NCBI GenBank assembly: GCA_938014915.1
Contig: CALLQQ010000056.1
Coordinates: 1 to 16,391 of the forward strand
Reading direction: 5' to 3'
Source: an uncultured Clostridia bacterium
Lineage (GTDB): Bacteria > Bacillota > Clostridia > Oscillospirales > Ruminococcaceae
Length of the DNA: 16,391 nt
How positions within the stretch are numbered: the first letter of the stretch is position 1; each line of letters opens with the position of its first letter. This document shows, piece after piece, positions 14,486-16,391 of this stretch. A program made the position numbers and the translations under genes. Under the pieces are notes generated by a model that did not search any database, was not told the DNA's origin, and worked only from the letters and a program-made list of their open reading frames with translations.

Positions 14486-14513
14486 TTGACATCGCTTTTT
14501 TATATGATATTAT
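14486..14513 (+). promoter_or_regulatory. Promoter of the second ABC system
   Basis: TTGACA (14486-14491) and TATTAT (14508-14513) have a 16-base spacer. The predicted start near 14519-14520 falls on an ATG that begins a six-codon reading frame (MEYIYS). Confidence 0.7.
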
Positions 14514-14518
14514 TAATT

Positions 14519-14621
14519 ATGGAATATATTTACTCATAAAATTTAGTGTATACAGTTGATTTTGATGACTACATATATGTAAAAGCTGCTGGAAAAGCAA
14601 GTTACAACTAGTTGAATCCGG
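14519..14621 (+). other. Short transcribed leader between promoter and terminator
   Basis: About 100 bases would be transcribed before the terminator. One frame reads MEYIYS, stop, and then from a GTG VYTVDFDDYIYVKAAGKASY and N, stop. No ribosome site precedes either part. It could be an attenuator leader, a small RNA or the remains of a small peptide gene. Confidence 0.3.
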
Positions 14622-14658
14622 AAGCAATGCATGGTTTTGAACTCATGCATTGCTTTTA
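14622..14658 (+). terminator. Intrinsic terminator in the leader of the second ABC system
   Basis: AAGCAATGCATG (14622-14633) pairs perfectly with CATGCATTGCTT (14644-14655) across a 10-base loop, followed by TTATT. It lies between the promoter and the ATPase gene, which starts 25 bases further on with no second promoter visible. It may therefore act as an attenuator. Confidence 0.75.
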
Positions 14659-14682
14659 TTGTTAAAAAAAGGGTGTTGAATT

Positions 14683-15341
14683 ATGATTACTATAAATAAC
14701 CTTAGCAAAAATTATGCTTCTAATATGGTTTATAGAAGCGTTAATTTAGAATTACCGTCCAACAGGGCTGCTTATCTAATGGGGAAAAACGGAGCTGGAA
14801 AAACTACTTTACTTAAATGTTTATTGGAATTAGAATCGTATCAAGGCGAAATAAGATTCGACGGGAAAAAGTTCAGGGAATACAGCAAGAGATTTTCGCT
14901 GTATATGATGATTGCCCGTTCTATGACAATCTATCCGGATATAAAAATATCAACTTGTTCACTTCGCAAAAATGCAAAGAACAAGATGATATATGCAACA
15001 AATATTTAAGTGGCGATGTTTTGCGTAAGTCAGTGAAATCATATTCATACGGTCAGAGAAAGAAGCTGGCTTTGATTATAACTGAGTTGCTCAATCCGAA
15101 ATATTTATTTTTGGATGAAATATCAAACGGGCTTGATTATGAAGCCACTATCAGCTTGCAAAATCATATCATCTCCATAAAAAGCAAGTGTTCAGTCGTA
15201 CTAATAGGACATCAATTTGATTTTTATGAGAGCATTGTTGACGATGTTTATATTATAAATAACGGCACAATATCTAGTAAAATAGACTATACACGATGCG
15301 GAAAAAGCTTGAAGGAGATATATGATGAGAATATTAAATAG
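14683..15341 (+). pseudogene. ABC transporter ATPase with a frameshift
   Basis: Two overlapping frames together encode one ATPase of about 219 residues. The first frame gives MITINNLSKNYASN and Walker A GKNGAGKT (34-41), and runs well to REYSK near 14889. From about 14892 the homologous reading continues in the frame shifted by minus one: IFAVYDDCPFYDNLSGYKN, the signature SYGQRKK, Walker B YLFLDEISNGLD, and the H-loop LIGHQF. A one-base deletion in the AAGAGA stretch (14887-14892) explains it, for example AAGAAGA originally. No good slippery site is present, so programmed shifting is unlikely. It would have served the ABC-2 permease, whose start overlaps its end by 20 bases. The weak GGGTG ribosome site lies about 9 bases before the ATG. 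Sequencing error is the main alternative. Confidence 0.82.
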
Positions 15342-16281
15342 TATAAAAAAAGAGCTGCAATATGGATGTTACTCCAAGGCATTTGCAATAGTGTCAGCGA
15401 TATTTATTCTTTTTGTTTGCTTTAATCTATTTTCGAATTTAAATCAACTCAAGCAAAATCTATATGTATTTAACATCAGCGTTCGGAATGCTCAAGAAGA
15501 CGGCGAAGATATCAATGCGCTAATAGAACAGTCATTTACAACAAAAGAAGAAAATATAGGCGGTGCGGTGGGTACAGTAATAGAAAATCCAATCGCATAT
15601 GATTACCACAATGTTGCTAATTCGCTTTATATAGTCAGCAATGAATATTTACCTAGTCAAATAATAGAGCTATATTCCTTCATCGTATCATCGGTATTAT
15701 GTTCTGTTCTTGGGTTATACATGATGATGTATGATAAAAGCAATAAAACACTGAAAATTAAAGTTATTCGAACTCCAATAAAGAATATAATAATTTCTAA
15801 ATTTGCCGCTGGCTTTATTGCCATTACAATAATATCGTTATCAACTTTCCTTATTTCTTTCATCTTTGGCGTAGTGGCTAGGGAGTCTGTCTTTTCTTCC
15901 ATTGACTTATCGATGTTTTCTAATCTTACATTTCAGAATGATGCTAACATATTCGCCCAAATTATTTGCAGTTTATTACTGTCTTATATATTTTATATCA
16001 TTGGCTTTTTTCTAGGCACGATATTTAACGGTATCTGGATTCCGTTATTGATTATATTTTCATATAATTTATTTATCCCGAATTTGGGTGTTTACGATTT
16101 AAAAAACTTAGTATCTAGAATAGCTTACGTATATTTTGATTTTGATGGCAGTATATCCTTAATCAAACCTCTTGATATAGCGCCCGGTCTTGCGGCAACA
16201 ATACTCCTCGTGATCTCGGCGGTTTTGATGTTTGCGAGCTATTTTATATTTAAGAAAAAGAGTAAGTACATAACTAAATAG
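15322..16281 (+). CDS. ABC-2 type permease
   Basis: A 319-residue membrane protein with six predicted helices at about 19-38, 113-137, 158-186, 210-232, 234-253 and 288-310. A large outer loop of about 70 residues lies between helices 1 and 2. This layout is typical of ABC-2 permeases that work with a separate ATPase, in drug or peptide export and in bacteriocin self-immunity. The C-terminus is basic (KKKSKYITK). A GAAGGAGAT site lies just before two consecutive ATGs (15322 and 15325); the second has the more usual spacing. The start overlaps the ATPase frame, implying translational coupling. Because that ATPase is frameshifted, the transporter may be inactive or may use another ATPase. The substrate is unknown. 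Confidence 0.85.
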   Translation: MMRILNSIKKELQYGCYSKAFAIVSAIFILFVCFNLFSNLNQLKQNLYVFNISVRNAQEDGEDINALIEQSFTTKEENIGGAVGTVIENPIAYDYHNVANSLYIVSNEYLPSQIIELYSFIVSSVLCSVLGLYMMMYDKSNKTLKIKVIRTPIKNIIISKFAAGFIAITIISLSTFLISFIFGVVARESVFSSIDLSMFSNLTFQNDANIFAQIICSLLLSYIFYIIGFFLGTIFNGIWIPLLIIFSYNLFIPNLGVYDLKNLVSRIAYVYFDFDGSISLIKPLDIAPGLAATILLVISAVLMFASYFIFKKKSKYITK

Positions 16282-16348
16282 TATTTCAGTCTGCTCGTCA
16301 ATCGCATAGCGATATGCTAAACTTTGCAGTTGCGATTAGCTAGATATA

Positions 16349-16367
16349 ATTAAAATTGAATTTTAAT
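16349..16367. repeat. 19-bp perfect palindrome after the permease
   Basis: ATTAAAATTGAATTTTAAT is a perfect 9-1-9 inverted repeat about 70 bases after the permease stop. It is AT-only around a central G. It could be an operator for the next gene to the right (a TTGAC starts at 16387) or a weak hairpin. Confidence 0.35.
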
Positions 16368-16391
16368 AAGAAAAGCGTGGAAAAAATTGAC

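Noticed and set aside
14884..14900. Programmed minus-one frameshift in the ABC ATPase
   Set aside because: No X XXY YYZ slippery heptamer or clear downstream stimulatory structure is visible, and an ordinary one-base deletion explains the data.
1..16391. CRISPR array, tRNA or rRNA genes
   Set aside because: No regularly spaced short repeats, no tRNA-like cloverleaf with conserved GTTCRA motif and no rRNA segment were seen by eye; a tRNAscan/Infernal run would settle it.

Overview
The window looks like chromosomal DNA from a low-GC Gram-positive bacterium (Bacillota), probably an anaerobic clostridial relative. The basis is a T-box riboswitch, a PerR-type regulator with a Per-box-like operator, AAGGAG-type ribosome sites, TTG and GTG starts, and TTGACA/TATAAT promoters with 17-base spacing. 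No genus can be named from the sequence alone.

Left part (1-2600, genes on the minus strand): metY (O-acetylhomoserine sulfhydrylase) lies behind a strong promoter and a T-box leader with a probable AUG (Met) specifier. It ends at a hairpin terminator. Next comes perR, whose promoter carries a perfect 7-1-7 palindrome resembling a Per box. It is followed by the first 53 codons of a 1-Cys peroxiredoxin that runs off the window edge. This is a methionine-controlled gene beside a peroxide-stress pair.

Middle (2600-9500): a single plus-strand gene encodes a large cytoplasmic GH2 glycosidase with a possible LacI-family operator and its own terminator. A minus-strand pair of half-transporters (TMD-NBD, about 530 residues each, overlapping by 14 bases) forms a likely heterodimeric ABC exporter. 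Upstream of that pair are scraps of coding-like sequence. A plus-strand four-helix membrane protein of unknown function follows, with its own promoter and terminator.

Right part (9600-14240, minus strand): an operon in the style of the lactococcin-972 group. In transcription order it holds a small secreted, bacteriocin-like gene whose signal peptide is broken by a one-base deletion and a stop codon; a 178-residue membrane-anchored protein of unknown family, present twice; a DUF1430-type multi-spanning membrane protein; and a MacB/LolD-type ATPase. An exact tandem duplication of 830 bp (3 mismatches) made the second copy of the 178-residue gene and left a truncated copy of the membrane-protein 5' end. 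The operon promoter is followed at once by a perfect 24-bp palindrome.

Far right (14240-16391, plus strand): a second ABC system, an ATPase plus a six-helix ABC-2 permease. A promoter, short leader and intrinsic terminator precede it, giving an attenuator-like layout. The ATPase gene carries a frameshift. Overall the right half is an accessory peptide-export/immunity region with clear signs of recent rearrangement and decay.
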